This document shows, piece by piece, positions 53,259-61,948 of a DNA stretch of 64,000 nucleotides. Source of the DNA: Chitinophagales bacterium (GTDB lineage Bacteria > Bacteroidota > Bacteroidia > Chitinophagales > LD1). Location: assembly GCA_026129525.1 (NCBI GenBank), contig JAHCHW010000006.1:190705-254704 (forward strand), read 5' to 3'. Made by a program: the position numbers and the translations under genes. The notes under the pieces were generated by a model. It saw only the letters and a list, made by a program, of their open reading frames with translations. It had not been told where the DNA came from and searched no databases. Position 1 is the stretch's first letter, and each line of letters begins with the position of its first letter.

Positions 53259-53332
53259 GGAAGTTACAGGATTCGAACCTGTGACCCTCTGCTTGTAAGG
53301 CAGATGCTCTGAACCAGCTGAGCTAAACTTCC
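53259..53332 (-). tRNA. tRNA-Val, anticodon TAC
   Basis: 74 nt. Acceptor arms GGAAGTT and AACTTCC, D-arm 'AGCTCAGCTGGTTCAGAGC', anticodon arm TCTGC-CTTACAA-GCAGA (anticodon TAC reads GTA/GTG Val), T-arm 'CACAGGTTCGAATCCTGT'. CCA is not encoded. Confidence 0.97.
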
Positions 53333-53350
53333 TTTTTATGAAACGGACGG

Positions 53351-53380
53351 CAAATGTAATTTGAAAATTGATTTTTCAAA
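53351..53380 (-). promoter_or_regulatory. Consensus promoter of tRNA-Val
   Basis: On the minus strand TTTG (53380-53377), 18-base spacer, TACATTTG (53358-53351). A perfect match to the Bacteroidota consensus. It ends 18 bases before the tRNA. Confidence 0.7.
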
Positions 53381-53396
53381 ACCGCATCTCGTTTTT

Positions 53397-54137
53397 TTAG
53401 CGGGGGTGCAAATACTTCATCATTTCCACACGCACTATTTCTTTCAGTTTCGGAACATCTTCGGTGGTCATTCCTTTGGTTTCAATAGGTGTACTCCAAT
53501 GCACTTCAACAGTTCCGGGAAAAAGCGACCACCCGCGCGGGTCGTTTAATTCGCGGGTTCCTATCAATGTTTGCACGGCAATGGGAACTTGTGCCATAAT
53601 GGCTACTTTAAATGCTCCGTCCTTAAATTCTTTCAGTGGTTCATTGGTGCGGTTACGAGTGCCTTCGGGATAAATAAAAAGGCTTTCGCCTTTATGCAAT
53701 GCTTCTACCATATAGCGGTACGATTTTTCGCGGCTTTCTTTGCTTTTGCGATCAACAATTATTGCCAGCATTTTTACCATGTAACCGAAGAAAGGGATGT
53801 ATTTAACTTCCGCTTTGGCCAAAAACTTAACCGGCTGAGGCAAAGCCGATGCTCCTGCAATAATGTCTAACTGTGCACGATGGTTTGCCACAAACACGTA
53901 AGTCCTTTTTGCATCAATCTTCTCGGTTCCATTAACTTTTAAGCGAATACCGTTTATCCGAAGAAGAAATGGTGAGAGATAACGGCAGTTAATCCATACG
54001 CATTGCATGGCGTATTTTCTTCCGAATATCCCCAACACAACCGCATAAATGATGGTGAACAGTGCCACTACCAGCAGGAACCATGCAAAGCCCCATACCG
54101 CCCAAAGGAAGCCGAAAACGTTTATTAAGAATTGCAT
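53397..54137 (-). CDS. plsC: 1-acyl-sn-glycerol-3-phosphate acyltransferase
   Basis: Adds the second acyl chain during phospholipid synthesis. 246 residues: two N-terminal membrane helices, acyltransferase motif I 'VANHRAQLDI' (HxxxxD; H and D intact), motif III 'IYPEGTRNRTN' with Glu and Arg, and motif IV region 'VAIMAQVPIAVQTLI'. It acts at the inner membrane. It is co-directional with pdxJ and separated from it by 15 bp. Confidence 0.9.
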   Translation of the reverse strand: MQFLINVFGFLWAVWGFAWFLLVVALFTIIYAVVLGIFGRKYAMQCVWINCRYLSPFLLRINGIRLKVNGTEKIDAKRTYVFVANHRAQLDIIAGASALPQPVKFLAKAEVKYIPFFGYMVKMLAIIVDRKSKESREKSYRYMVEALHKGESLFIYPEGTRNRTNEPLKEFKDGAFKVAIMAQVPIAVQTLIGTRELNDPRGWSLFPGTVEVHWSTPIETKGMTTEDVPKLKEIVRVEMMKYLHPR

Positions 54138-54152
54138 GAAAGGAAGGAGGTT

Positions 54153-54869
54153 TTATCCTTCCAGTTCTCTAAGATACAACTGTACCGTGTTTTCCAAACC
54201 ATAATAAAGGCAGTCGCGTACAAGGGCATGACCAATGGAAACCTCCAGCAAGCCGGGAACCTGCTGTTTAAAATAGCGGAGATTATCAAGATTTAGGTCG
54301 TGCCCGGCATTAATTCCCAAGCCAAGTTCATGGCAAATAGCCGCAGCATCCGAGAATTCCTTAACTGCATTTTCGCGGTTGGAATAATAATCGTGTGCAT
54401 AAGGACCTGTGTAAAACTCTATGCGTTGTGTTCCTGCGGCTTTAGCACCTTCTAATCTTTCTCTAATAGGGTCAATAAACAGTGATACGCGTACGCTACA
54501 ACTATTCAGTTCTGCTACTACCTCTTTCAGAAATGCAGCATGTGTAATTGTGTCCCAACCGTGGTCGCTGGTAAGTTGCCCGGGGGCATCGGGCACTAAA
54601 GTGCATTGGTGTGGTTTTACTTCGGTAACCATTTTCAAAAAATCAGGCGAAGGGTAGCCTTCAATATTAAATTCGGTAGTAACAATTTCTTTCAGCGCAT
54701 ATACATCGTTTTTGCGAATGTGCCGTTCATCGGGGCGGGGGTGAACCGTAATGCCCTGTGCTCCATAGCGCTCACAGTCTTTAGCAAACTGTACTACATC
54801 GGGAATATTTGCTCCGCGCGAGTTGCGGAGCAATGCTATTTTGTTTACGTTAATGGAAAGTCGTGCCAT
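54153..54869 (-). CDS. pdxJ: Pyridoxine 5'-phosphate synthase
   Basis: Final ring-forming step of vitamin B6 synthesis. 238 residues. The start 'ARLSINVNKIALLRNSRGAN', then 'VHPRPDERHIRKNDVYAL', 'FNIEGYPSPDFL', 'FYTGPYAHDY', 'GINAGHDLNLDNL' and 'EVSIGHALVRDC' are the conserved PdxJ motifs. It is followed by the plsC gene. Confidence 0.96.
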   Translation of the reverse strand: MARLSINVNKIALLRNSRGANIPDVVQFAKDCERYGAQGITVHPRPDERHIRKNDVYALKEIVTTEFNIEGYPSPDFLKMVTEVKPHQCTLVPDAPGQLTSDHGWDTITHAAFLKEVVAELNSCSVRVSLFIDPIRERLEGAKAAGTQRIEFYTGPYAHDYYSNRENAVKEFSDAAAICHELGLGINAGHDLNLDNLRYFKQQVPGLLEVSIGHALVRDCLYYGLENTVQLYLRELEG

Positions 54870-54908
54870 AAGACAAAAGTTATCGCAAAGAAAAACGCTT
54901 TAATGAAA

Positions 54909-54937
54909 AGAGGGCAATCGCAAAGCGATTGCCCTCT
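54909..54937 (-). terminator. Terminator of ahcY
   Basis: A perfect 13-bp stem, AGAGGGCAATCGC and GCGATTGCCCTCT, loop AAA, between ahcY and pdxJ. On the minus strand it continues into TTTTCATT. Confidence 0.85.
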
Positions 54938-54963
54938 GTAATTTCTTAGCTAACTAATTTCTT

Positions 54964-56283
54964 TTAGTAGCGGTAATGCTCAGGCTTGTAAGGGCCTTCT
55001 TTTTTAACGCCTATGTAAGCGGCTTGTTTATCGTTCAATTCTTCCAATTCAACTCCAACTTTTTCCAAGTGAAGTTTAGCTACCATTTCATCAAGATGCT
55101 TGGGAAGTGTGTAAACGCGGTTTTCGTATCGCTCAGCATGTAACCAAAGTTCAATTTGAGCAATGGTTTGGTTGGTAAACGAATTGCTCATTACAAACGA
55201 AGGATGCCCGGTAGCACAACCTAAGTTCACTAAGCGCCCTTCAGCCAATACGATGATGTCTTTGTTGTCAATAGTATATTTATCTACTTGCGGTTTAATC
55301 ACATCCTTGGTAGAGCCATAGTTGGCGTTCAGCCATGCCATGTCAATTTCGTTGTCGAAGTGCCCTATGTTGCAAACAACCGCATTGTGTTTCATGGCGC
55401 GGAAATGGCGCTCCTGAATAATATCGCAGTTGCCGGTTGCTGTTACAATAATGTCGGCTTCTTTTACTGCGTTATCCATTTTCTTCACTTCATAGCCTTC
55501 CATAGCTGCCTGTAAGGCGCAAATGGGGTCAATTTCAGTTACAATAACACGAACACCGGCATTGCGGAGAGAATCAGCAGAGCCTTTGCCCACATCGCCA
55601 TAACCTGCCACTACAGCTACTTTTCCTGCCATCATTAAATCGGTTGCTCTGCGAATGGCATCTACCAAACTTTCGCGGCAGCCGTACTTGTTGTCGAATT
55701 TTGATTTGGTAACCGAATCGTTGATGTTGATAGCCGGAAGCAACAATGTTCCATTTTTTTCTCTTTCATACAAACGATGAACACCGGTAGTAGTCTCTTC
55801 CGAAATTCCTTTAATGCCTTGTACCAGTTCGGGGTATTTGTCGAATACCATATTGGTAAGGTCGCCACCATCATCCAAAATCATGTTCAACGCCTTTCCG
55901 CCTTCAAAGGCAAAAAGGGTTTGCTCAATACACCAGTCGAACTCCTCGTTATTCATGCCTTTCCATGCGTAAACCGGAATACCGGCAGCAGCAATGGCAG
56001 CGGCAGCGTGGTCTTGTGTAGAAAAAATATTGCAGGAACTCCAGGTAACTTCGGCACCGAGTTCTTTCAGCGTTTCAATAAGCACCGCAGTTTGAATGGT
56101 CATGTGCAAACAGCCTGCTATACGCGCCCCGGTAAGCGGCTTTTCCTTTCCGTATTTGGCGCGCAACGCCATTAAGCCGGGCATTTCTGCTTCTGCCAAT
56201 TTAATTTCTTTGCGCCCCCACTCCGCAAGGCTAAGGTCTTTTACTTTGTACTTCAATTTGGATGTAGTTTCGGTTGATAACAT
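54964..56283 (-). CDS. ahcY: Adenosylhomocysteinase
   Basis: Splits S-adenosylhomocysteine into homocysteine and adenosine, relieving methyltransferase inhibition. 439 residues. NAD-binding '[18 protein letters not shown]', substrate segment '[15 protein letters not shown]', '[12 protein letters not shown]' and the C-terminal '[10 protein letters not shown]' with the family-typical last tyrosines are present. It complements metK in the methyl cycle. It has its own -7 element at 56306 and terminator at 54909. Confidence 0.97.
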   Translation of the reverse strand: MLSTETTSKLKYKVKDLSLAEWGRKEIKLAEAEMPGLMALRAKYGKEKPLTGARIAGCLHMTIQTAVLIETLKELGAEVTWSSCNIFSTQDHAAAAIAAAGIPVYAWKGMNNEEFDWCIEQTLFAFEGGKALNMILDDGGDLTNMVFDKYPELVQGIKGISEETTTGVHRLYEREKNGTLLLPAININDSVTKSKFDNKYGCRESLVDAIRRATDLMMAGKVAVVAGYGDVGKGSADSLRNAGVRVIVTEIDPICALQAAMEGYEVKKMDNAVKEADIIVTATGNCDIIQERHFRAMKHNAVVCNIGHFDNEIDMAWLNANYGSTKDVIKPQVDKYTIDNKDIIVLAEGRLVNLGCATGHPSFVMSNSFTNQTIAQIELWLHAERYENRVYTLPKHLDEMVAKLHLEKVGVELEELNDKQAAYIGVKKEGPYKPEHYRY

Positions 56284-56305
56284 GTTTTTACGAATTATTG
56301 AGGTG

Positions 56306-56313
56306 CGAATATA
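56306..56313 (-). promoter_or_regulatory. -7 promoter element of ahcY
   Basis: TATATTCG on the minus strand, 23 bp upstream of the ATG. No clear TTTG lies at the 18-base distance, so this is a partial match. Confidence 0.35.
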
Positions 56314-56356
56314 AGGAATACCCCACTAATGGACAGTATGTACCGAAACAAACGGA

Positions 56357-57067
56357 CTACGCAACAAACTGATACCCTACCCCGCGAACGGAGTGAAAAT
56401 GTTTAGGATTGGAAGGGTCTTTTTCGAAATGTTTTCTAAAAGTCATTATGAAGTTATCAATGGTGCGGGTTGAAGGGTAAACATCGTATCCCCAAATTGC
56501 TTTCAGAATATCCTGCCGCGACACAACATCGCCCTGCCTTGCAATTAGCAATTTAAGCAACATGGCTTCGCGTTTGGTAAGGTTAAATTTTTCGCCCCTA
56601 TGGTTGACTACTTTATAGGTAATAAAGTTCACAGTGTTGCCGCTAAACTCATACTGATTCATTTCTGATTCGGCAACAGCGTTTCCGCGCTGGCTATGCT
56701 TAATCAGCACTTTAACACGCAGCAGTAGTTCTTCCAGATTAAAAGGTTTGGTCAGATAATCATCAGCCCCGGCTTTTAGTCCGTTAATTTTATCTTGTCC
56801 GGTATCTTTTGCCGTTAAAAACAAGACCGGTGTATGTTGGTCCGAAAGGCGTATGCGTTGACAAATAGTTAAGCCATCTAACTCCGGCAACATTATATCC
56901 AATATGAACAAGTTAAAGCGCTGGTCTTCTATTTTTTTCAGCGCTTTAAATCCCGAATCGGCAACTTCTACTTCGTAGCCTTCTATTTCGAGATTCATTT
57001 TTATGGCATCGCGCAGGTTTTCTTCATCTTCTACCAATAAAATACGCTGCTTGTTTTCAGTAGCCAT
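56357..57067 (-). CDS. OmpR-family response regulator
   Basis: 236 residues: receiver domain with 'LLVEDEENLRDAI', phospho-Asp in 'LFILDIMLPELDGL' and 'DDYLTKPFNLEEL', then a winged-helix domain with 'NLTKREAMLLKLLIARQGDV' and 'SVRGVGYQFVA'. It follows a histidine kinase by 86 bp and forms the second orthodox two-component pair in the window. No copy of the efflux-type tandem repeat is seen before it. Confidence 0.93.
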   Translation of the reverse strand: MATENKQRILLVEDEENLRDAIKMNLEIEGYEVEVADSGFKALKKIEDQRFNLFILDIMLPELDGLTICQRIRLSDQHTPVLFLTAKDTGQDKINGLKAGADDYLTKPFNLEELLLRVKVLIKHSQRGNAVAESEMNQYEFSGNTVNFITYKVVNHRGEKFNLTKREAMLLKLLIARQGDVVSRQDILKAIWGYDVYPSTRTIDNFIMTFRKHFEKDPSNPKHFHSVRGVGYQFVA

Positions 57068-57152
57068 TTATACGCTGTTTTATACAGAATATAATTATAC
57101 AATGTATTTTCGTTCCGATTGTCATAGAAATGTAAAAAAAACAGGATTGTCC

Positions 57153-58148
57153 TTATTTAAAGGGGAATTTTAAGCGAAAAGCCGTGCCGCGGGGTTTATT
57201 ATCTTCAATAGTTATGGAACCGCGGTAAATTTCCACAAACCGTTTTACGATGTATAAACCCAAACCGGTGCCCTTTGTTTTGCGGGTGTCTTCGTTGCCT
57301 ATGCGGTAAAACTTCTTAAAAACATTCTCGCGCTCTTCTTCGGGTATTCCTGTTCCTTCATCGCAAACACGCAATTCAACGGAATGTTCAGTTTTCAGCA
57401 ATTCTATTTTTATCAAAGTTTTTGGCTCGGAATACTTAATAGCGTTTTCAATCAAGTTTGTAACAACCGATGTAAAGCCAAGTTGGTCAATTGGGAGATT
57501 AATGTCCTTTTCGATGTTGGCTCGTATTTCAATTTCTTTTCTGTTTGATGCAAAACGGTCAAGAATACGTTCTGTAATTTCCGAAACATTGAGTGCCTCA
57601 TTTGAAAATCCATGCTCTTCTCTTTCAATTTTAGCGGCAAACAACATGTTGTCCACTAAGGCTTCAAGTCGGTCTAAGTCACTGAGGGAATTGTTGATGA
57701 GTTTTTCCGATTGTTCTTGCTCCAACTTCCGCTTCATCATTGTTTGCAATGAAAGTTTAATGGTTGAGAGTGGAGATTTGAGTTCGTGTGTAATGGAAAG
57801 CAGAAAATTCCGTTGCTGAGCGGCCAGTTCAATCTCGCGTTTAAATACCCTGCGAACTACCAACAAGCCGGCAAAGAGCAAAACAAAAAACACGCTGCCC
57901 TCAGCAATTATCATTACCCGTTGCCGGTAGTGCTTGTTCAGCAGTTGCTTGTACTCGGCAGTTTTTTGGTAGTTGCCCCCTGGGTTTATGCGGTAAAACT
58001 GCTGTTCGTTTAATTCTACTTTTTCTTTGAATGCAGTTTCATTTTTTGCATATAGCAAATACCCCCACCACAGCGAAAAAATGATGATGTAGGTAAACAC
58101 CACATAAAAAACCGCAAACGGGTTGTATGCAAATTTTACGGCAGGCAT
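57153..58148 (-). CDS. Sensor histidine kinase
   Basis: 331 residues with two membrane helices (about 8-30 and 78-100) around a small periplasmic segment of about 45 residues. 'FLLSITHELKSPLSTIKL' (H box), 'NLIENAIKYSEP' (N box) and 'TKGTGLGLYIVKRFVE' (G2) are intact. The small sensor region suggests input from inside the membrane or a partner protein. It precedes the response regulator gene. Confidence 0.92.
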   Translation of the reverse strand: MPAVKFAYNPFAVFYVVFTYIIIFSLWWGYLLYAKNETAFKEKVELNEQQFYRINPGGNYQKTAEYKQLLNKHYRQRVMIIAEGSVFFVLLFAGLLVVRRVFKREIELAAQQRNFLLSITHELKSPLSTIKLSLQTMMKRKLEQEQSEKLINNSLSDLDRLEALVDNMLFAAKIEREEHGFSNEALNVSEITERILDRFASNRKEIEIRANIEKDINLPIDQLGFTSVVTNLIENAIKYSEPKTLIKIELLKTEHSVELRVCDEGTGIPEEERENVFKKFYRIGNEDTRKTKGTGLGLYIVKRFVEIYRGSITIEDNKPRGTAFRLKFPFK

Positions 58149-58183
58149 TGCATAAATATAGGGTTCTGTATTAAACGGGTGTA

Positions 58184-58213
58184 TTTGAACGCCTTCAAAA
58201 TTGGTTATTTTAG
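58184..58213 (+). promoter_or_regulatory. Promoter of the tRNA-Ser pair
   Basis: TTTG (58184-58187), 18-base spacer, TATTTTAG (58206-58213). The same spacing as tRNA-Val and gltX; the last bases (TTAG for TTTG) are one step off consensus. Confidence 0.55.
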
Positions 58214-58227
58214 CCGCCCGTTTTCAG

Positions 58228-58316
58228 AGAGGGGTGTCCGAGTGGTTGAAGGAGCACGCCTGGAAAGTGTGTATGCGTGTAAAAGCGTATCGAGGGTTCG
58301 AATCCCTTCCCCTCTG
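58228..58316 (+). tRNA. tRNA-Ser, anticodon GGA
   Basis: 89 nt with acceptor arms AGAGGGG/CCCCTCT, long class II variable arm, and anticodon loop with GGA (reads TCC/TCT Ser). T-loop 'GGTTCGAATCC'. Confidence 0.95.
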
Positions 58317-58334
58317 CAATAATGTTTGACCAAA

Positions 58335-58421
58335 GGAAAGATGCCGGAGTGGTCGAACGGGACGGTCTCGAAAACCGTTATACTCGCAAGGGTATCGAGG
58401 GTTCGAATCCCTCTCTTTCCG
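58335..58421 (+). tRNA. tRNA-Ser, anticodon CGA
   Basis: 87 nt with acceptor arms GGAAAGA/TCTTTCC, class II variable arm and anticodon loop with CGA (reads TCG Ser). It sits 18 bp after the first tRNA-Ser, so they are co-transcribed. The 3' end directly abuts the tatD stop codon on the other strand. Confidence 0.95.
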
Positions 58422-59195
58422 CTACTTTTCAACGCTGAATACATCTAAGGCATTTTGCGTGGTAATCTCCGCTACCTCCTCATAGCTTTTATTGAGTGCT
58501 TCGGCAATTGCTTTGCAAACAAGTTTTACATACGAAGGCTCGTTGCGTTTGCCGCGATGCGGTACAGGAGTAAGATATGGGGAGTCAGTTTCGAGTACTA
58601 TACGGTTTAATCCCACTTCTTTCAGTACATCGCGAAGATTAGTGTTTTTGTAGGTAACCACTCCTCCTATTCCTAAATACATTCCCAGCTCAATTACCTG
58701 TCTGGCTTCTTCCAGCGAGCCACTGAAACAATGAAAAATACCGGTTACTGTGCCGTTAAACTTTGCTACACTTATTATGCAGTCGGAAGTAGAATTTCGG
58801 CTGTGTATGGCTACGGGAAGTTTCCTGTTAATTGACCATTGCAATTGCTTTTCGAAGGCGTAAATCTGCTGTTCTTTAAAACTTACGTCCCAATAATAAT
58901 CGAGCCCAATTTCGCCAATGGCATAAAACTTTTTTTCATCCAGGAATTTTTGCACCGTATTCAATTCGTCCTCAAAATTTTGCTTTACGCTGCACGGATG
59001 CAGCCCCATCATGGGTAACAACTCGCAGTTGGCATTTGACAGTTGGCTGAGCGAGACAAGCCGCTGATGGGTTTCGGAATCAATGGCAGGGAGAAAAATT
59101 TTTCGCACATCATTGTATTCGCAGCGAAGCAGCGTTTCCTTTAAATCTTCATCAAAATCTTCGAGGTATAAATGGCAGTGGGTATCAATCAGCAT
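58422..59195 (-). CDS. TatD-family metal-dependent nuclease/hydrolase
   Basis: 257 residues with 'IDTHCHLYLEDFDEDL' (metal ligands), 'GEIGLDYYWD', 'VAIHSRN', 'GIFHCFSGSLEE', and 'VLETDSPYLTPVPHRGKRNE'. The family includes DNases and other metal hydrolases. It overlaps the polysaccharide deacetylase gene by 7 bp (59189-59195). Its stop codon is directly next to a tRNA on the other strand, so the two transcripts may be opposed. Confidence 0.92.
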   Translation of the reverse strand: MLIDTHCHLYLEDFDEDLKETLLRCEYNDVRKIFLPAIDSETHQRLVSLSQLSNANCELLPMMGLHPCSVKQNFEDELNTVQKFLDEKKFYAIGEIGLDYYWDVSFKEQQIYAFEKQLQWSINRKLPVAIHSRNSTSDCIISVAKFNGTVTGIFHCFSGSLEEARQVIELGMYLGIGGVVTYKNTNLRDVLKEVGLNRIVLETDSPYLTPVPHRGKRNEPSYVKLVCKAIAEALNKSYEEVAEITTQNALDVFSVEK

Positions 59196-59833
59196 AATGC
59201 CTCAAACTTAAAACCTTGTGCCGAAAAATGTTCTAACACTTTAGGCAAGGCATACAATACTTTTTCTTTCGCCTTCAAACTATCGTGAAACACCACCACC
59301 GAACCGACTTCTGCATTTTGCAAAACATTGCCTAACACTTTCTCTTTCGGAACCGCTAAATCGAAATCATAACTTAACACATCCCACATAACAATAGAGT
59401 ATTTAGACTTGAGTGTTGCGTATTGTGAAGGTTTTAGCTTTCCGTAAGGAGGACGAAAGACGTTGGCTACAGGTGGTAAACAGTAGGCTGACAAAGCAGC
59501 CTTACAACGTTCGATGTTTTCAAAATAAACTTCATCGCTTGTTTTCCACCCGTTCAAATGGTCGTAAGTATGATTGCCTATGGAATGCCCTTCATCCAAT
59601 GCTTGCTTTAAAATTTCAGGATTTGCTTCTGCGTTTTTTCCAATACAGAAAAAAGTGGCTTTCGCATTCCACTTTTTCAGTTCAGCCAAAACAAAGGGAG
59701 TAACTTCCGGTATAGGTCCATCATCGAACGTTAGATAGAGCACTTTTTCGTTGGCATCCACTTTCCAAATACATTCCGGATACACTGCTTTTAACAGTAA
59801 AGGTGTTTTGGTAAAAATAAGCGCATCAAGCAT
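59189..59833 (-). CDS. Polysaccharide deacetylase (NodB-type)
   Basis: 214 residues with NodB motifs: 'LYLTFDDGPIPEVTP' (catalytic Asp-Asp), 'IGNHTYDHLNG' (metal His pair), 'FRPPYGKL' and 'VFHDSLKAKEKV'. It removes acetyl groups from N-acetylated sugars, probably in peptidoglycan or another envelope glycan. No signal peptide is apparent. It overlaps tatD by 7 bp, so the pair is one transcript. Confidence 0.9.
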   Translation of the reverse strand: MLDALIFTKTPLLLKAVYPECIWKVDANEKVLYLTFDDGPIPEVTPFVLAELKKWNAKATFFCIGKNAEANPEILKQALDEGHSIGNHTYDHLNGWKTSDEVYFENIERCKAALSAYCLPPVANVFRPPYGKLKPSQYATLKSKYSIVMWDVLSYDFDLAVPKEKVLGNVLQNAEVGSVVVFHDSLKAKEKVLYALPKVLEHFSAQGFKFEALC

Positions 59834-59858
59834 TCGGCAAATGTCGGAATATCCCGCA

Positions 59859-59888
59859 TTTGCTATTCCCTTGTAAAAACTATTTTCG
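59859..59888 (+). promoter_or_regulatory. Promoter of gltX
   Basis: TTTG (59859-59862), 18-base spacer, TATTTTCG (59881-59888), 20 bp before the ATG. Matches the window's promoter rule. Confidence 0.6.
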
Positions 59889-59908
59889 CCACTCCAAAAC
59901 CGGAACGT

Positions 59909-61444
59909 ATGAGCAGAAGAGTGAGAGTGCGCTTTGCCCCAAGCCCCACAGGACCTTTACACATGGGCGGGATTCGCACAGCCCTTTACAACTATTTGCT
60001 GGCAAAGCAGCAGGGTGGTGATTTTATTCTGCGTATTGAAGATACCGACCAAAACCGTTATGTACCGGGTGCTGAGCAATATATTATTGACTCGCTGAAA
60101 TGGTGTGGTATTGAGCCAAACGAAGGAGTAGGATTTGGCGATGGCCCCCACGCGCCTTACCGTCAAAGCGAGCGAAAGCATCTGTATCGTGAGTATGCCG
60201 ATAAACTGATTGCTTCCGAGAATGCGTACTACGCGTTTGACACAGCCGAAGAATTAGACCAAATGCGCCAGAATCTGCAAGCACAAGGTGTTCCTAATCC
60301 GGCTTACAATTCGGTTACGCGCCAATACATGAAAAACTCACTTACGCTTTCGCACGATGAGGTAGAACGCAGACTGGCAAGTGGCGAACCGTACGTAATT
60401 CGCTTTAAAATGCCGCGTAATGAAGAAGTAAAATTTCATGATGAAATACGCGGATGGGTGGTGTTCAATACTTCGCAATTAGATGATAAGGTATTGTTTA
60501 AAAGCGATGGCATGCCTACCTATCATTTGGCAAACGTGGCAGACGATTACATGATGCAGATAACCCACGTTATTCGCGGTGAAGAATGGTTAAGTTCGGC
60601 ACCGTTGCATGTATTGCTGTATCGTGCGTTAGGAATTGAAGAAGCAATGCCAAAGTTCGCGCACCTCTCCCTTATACTGAAGCCCGATGGCAATGGGAAG
60701 TTGAGCAAGCGCGATGGAGACCGACTCGGCTTTCCTTCCTTTGCACTCAACTGGACCGACCCCGAAAGCAAAGAAACTTCGATAGGGTACCGCGAGCGTG
60801 GATTTTTTCCGGAAGCTTTTATCAACTTTTTAGCGCTTTTAGGTTGGAACCCGGGAGGCGATGTTGAAGTAATGAGCAAAGAAGAAATGATAAAACTTTT
60901 TTCGCTCGAAAAAGTACATAAAGCCGGAGCGCGGTTCGATTTTGAAAAGGCAAAATGGTTCAATCATCAATATCTTAAACAAAAGCCTGAAGCAGAACTG
61001 GCAGAAGCAATAAAAGAACAACTTCTTGCCAAAGGTTATTCGTTCGATGCAAATTATGTTGCCGGCTTTTGCCGCCTTATGAAAGAACGCGCCACATTTC
61101 TGAACGATTTACTGGAACAAGGGTATTACTTTTTCGAAGACATTAAAACCTATGACACCGAAACGCTGAAGAAGAAATACAAAAAGGAATTGCGTTCAAC
61201 CTTCGATAACATAACTGAAACAATCAGCGCTGCTTCCGATTTTTCGGCAACCGGTTTAGAAACAATTCTGAAAGAGTTTATTTCTACCAACGGATTAAAA
61301 ATTGGAGAAGTAATGCCCGTGTTGCGATTGGCATTGGCAGGAACCATGCAGGGCCCAACGGTGTTCGACATGATGGCGTTGCTCGGAAAAGAAAAAACCA
61401 TTGCCCGTTTAAAAAAATCATTCAATTATTTTGATTCTTTGTAA
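59909..61444 (+). CDS. gltX: Glutamate--tRNA ligase
   Basis: Charges tRNA-Glu. 511 residues. Class I motifs: 'FAPSPTGPLHMGGIRTAL' (HIGH-like) and 'KLSKRDGDRLGF' (KMSKS-like). 'HLANVADDYMMQITHVIRGE' and the C-terminal anticodon-binding domain with 'FDMMALLGKE' are typical. The promoter at 59859 is a good match to consensus. Confidence 0.98.
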   Translation: MSRRVRVRFAPSPTGPLHMGGIRTALYNYLLAKQQGGDFILRIEDTDQNRYVPGAEQYIIDSLKWCGIEPNEGVGFGDGPHAPYRQSERKHLYREYADKLIASENAYYAFDTAEELDQMRQNLQAQGVPNPAYNSVTRQYMKNSLTLSHDEVERRLASGEPYVIRFKMPRNEEVKFHDEIRGWVVFNTSQLDDKVLFKSDGMPTYHLANVADDYMMQITHVIRGEEWLSSAPLHVLLYRALGIEEAMPKFAHLSLILKPDGNGKLSKRDGDRLGFPSFALNWTDPESKETSIGYRERGFFPEAFINFLALLGWNPGGDVEVMSKEEMIKLFSLEKVHKAGARFDFEKAKWFNHQYLKQKPEAELAEAIKEQLLAKGYSFDANYVAGFCRLMKERATFLNDLLEQGYYFFEDIKTYDTETLKKKYKKELRSTFDNITETISAASDFSATGLETILKEFISTNGLKIGEVMPVLRLALAGTMQGPTVFDMMALLGKEKTIARLKKSFNYFDSL

Positions 61445-61561
61445 AACATTATTTTCGGGAACAAGACCATAAAAAATAATTTTGAAAACAGTTTTGTTAC
61501 TCAAAAAATCTAACACTAAATTCGTAAGCACTAAATTTCAATAACCCTTAAACAAACACCT

Positions 61562-61882
61562 ATGCCACGCAAAAAACGCCAGGACGAAGAACCGGAATTG
61601 GATGATGAAGATGAATTGGAAGATGAAGAATTGGATGAAACGGATGAATATGAAACTGCCGATGATGAAGAGGCAGAAGGTGAGCCTTCCGATGACGACA
61701 TCAAGAATTTGAAAGACCTCGAAGAGTTTGACGACATCATCGAAAAAAAATCAGCCGGAAAAGGAAGAAAAGCCTCCAGCAAAGATGAGTATGACGATGA
61801 AGACTTTGAAGAGTTTGACGACTTTGGTGAAGAAGACGAAGATGACTTTGGAGGTGGAGGAAGTTTTGATGATGATTATTAA
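61562..61882 (+). CDS. Small, extremely acidic protein
   Basis: 106 residues, close to half Asp and Glu, with a basic start (MPRKKRQDEE) and a Lys-rich island near 62-75 ('EKKSAGKGRKASSK'), then a C-terminal Gly/Asp tail ('FGGGGSFDDDY'). Low complexity suggests an unfolded protein. It lies 117 bp after gltX and has a clear terminator at 61904, so it is a real transcript unit. Its function is not known; nucleic-acid mimicry or binding of cationic proteins is conceivable. Confidence 0.75.
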   Translation: MPRKKRQDEEPELDDEDELEDEELDETDEYETADDEEAEGEPSDDDIKNLKDLEEFDDIIEKKSAGKGRKASSKDEYDDEDFEEFDDFGEEDEDDFGGGGSFDDDY

Positions 61883-61903
61883 AAAATCATACCACAATTT
61901 TTT

Positions 61904-61932
61904 AAAAGCAGGTGCATTCCACACCTGCTTTT
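61904..61932 (+). terminator. Terminator of the acidic-protein gene
   Basis: A perfect 11-bp stem AAAAGCAGGTG and CACCTGCTTTT with a 7-base loop, then further T residues. Confidence 0.9.
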
Positions 61933-61948
61933 TTATTTCTTTGCCTTT

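Noticed and set aside
58205..58444. Minus-strand 79-residue reading frame with 'GIRTLDT' motifs
   Set aside because: It is the antisense translation of the two tRNA-Ser genes, a well-known false gene type.
61531..61782. Minus-strand Ser-rich reading frame
   Set aside because: It is the reverse complement of the Asp/Glu codons of the acidic-protein gene and has no start signal.
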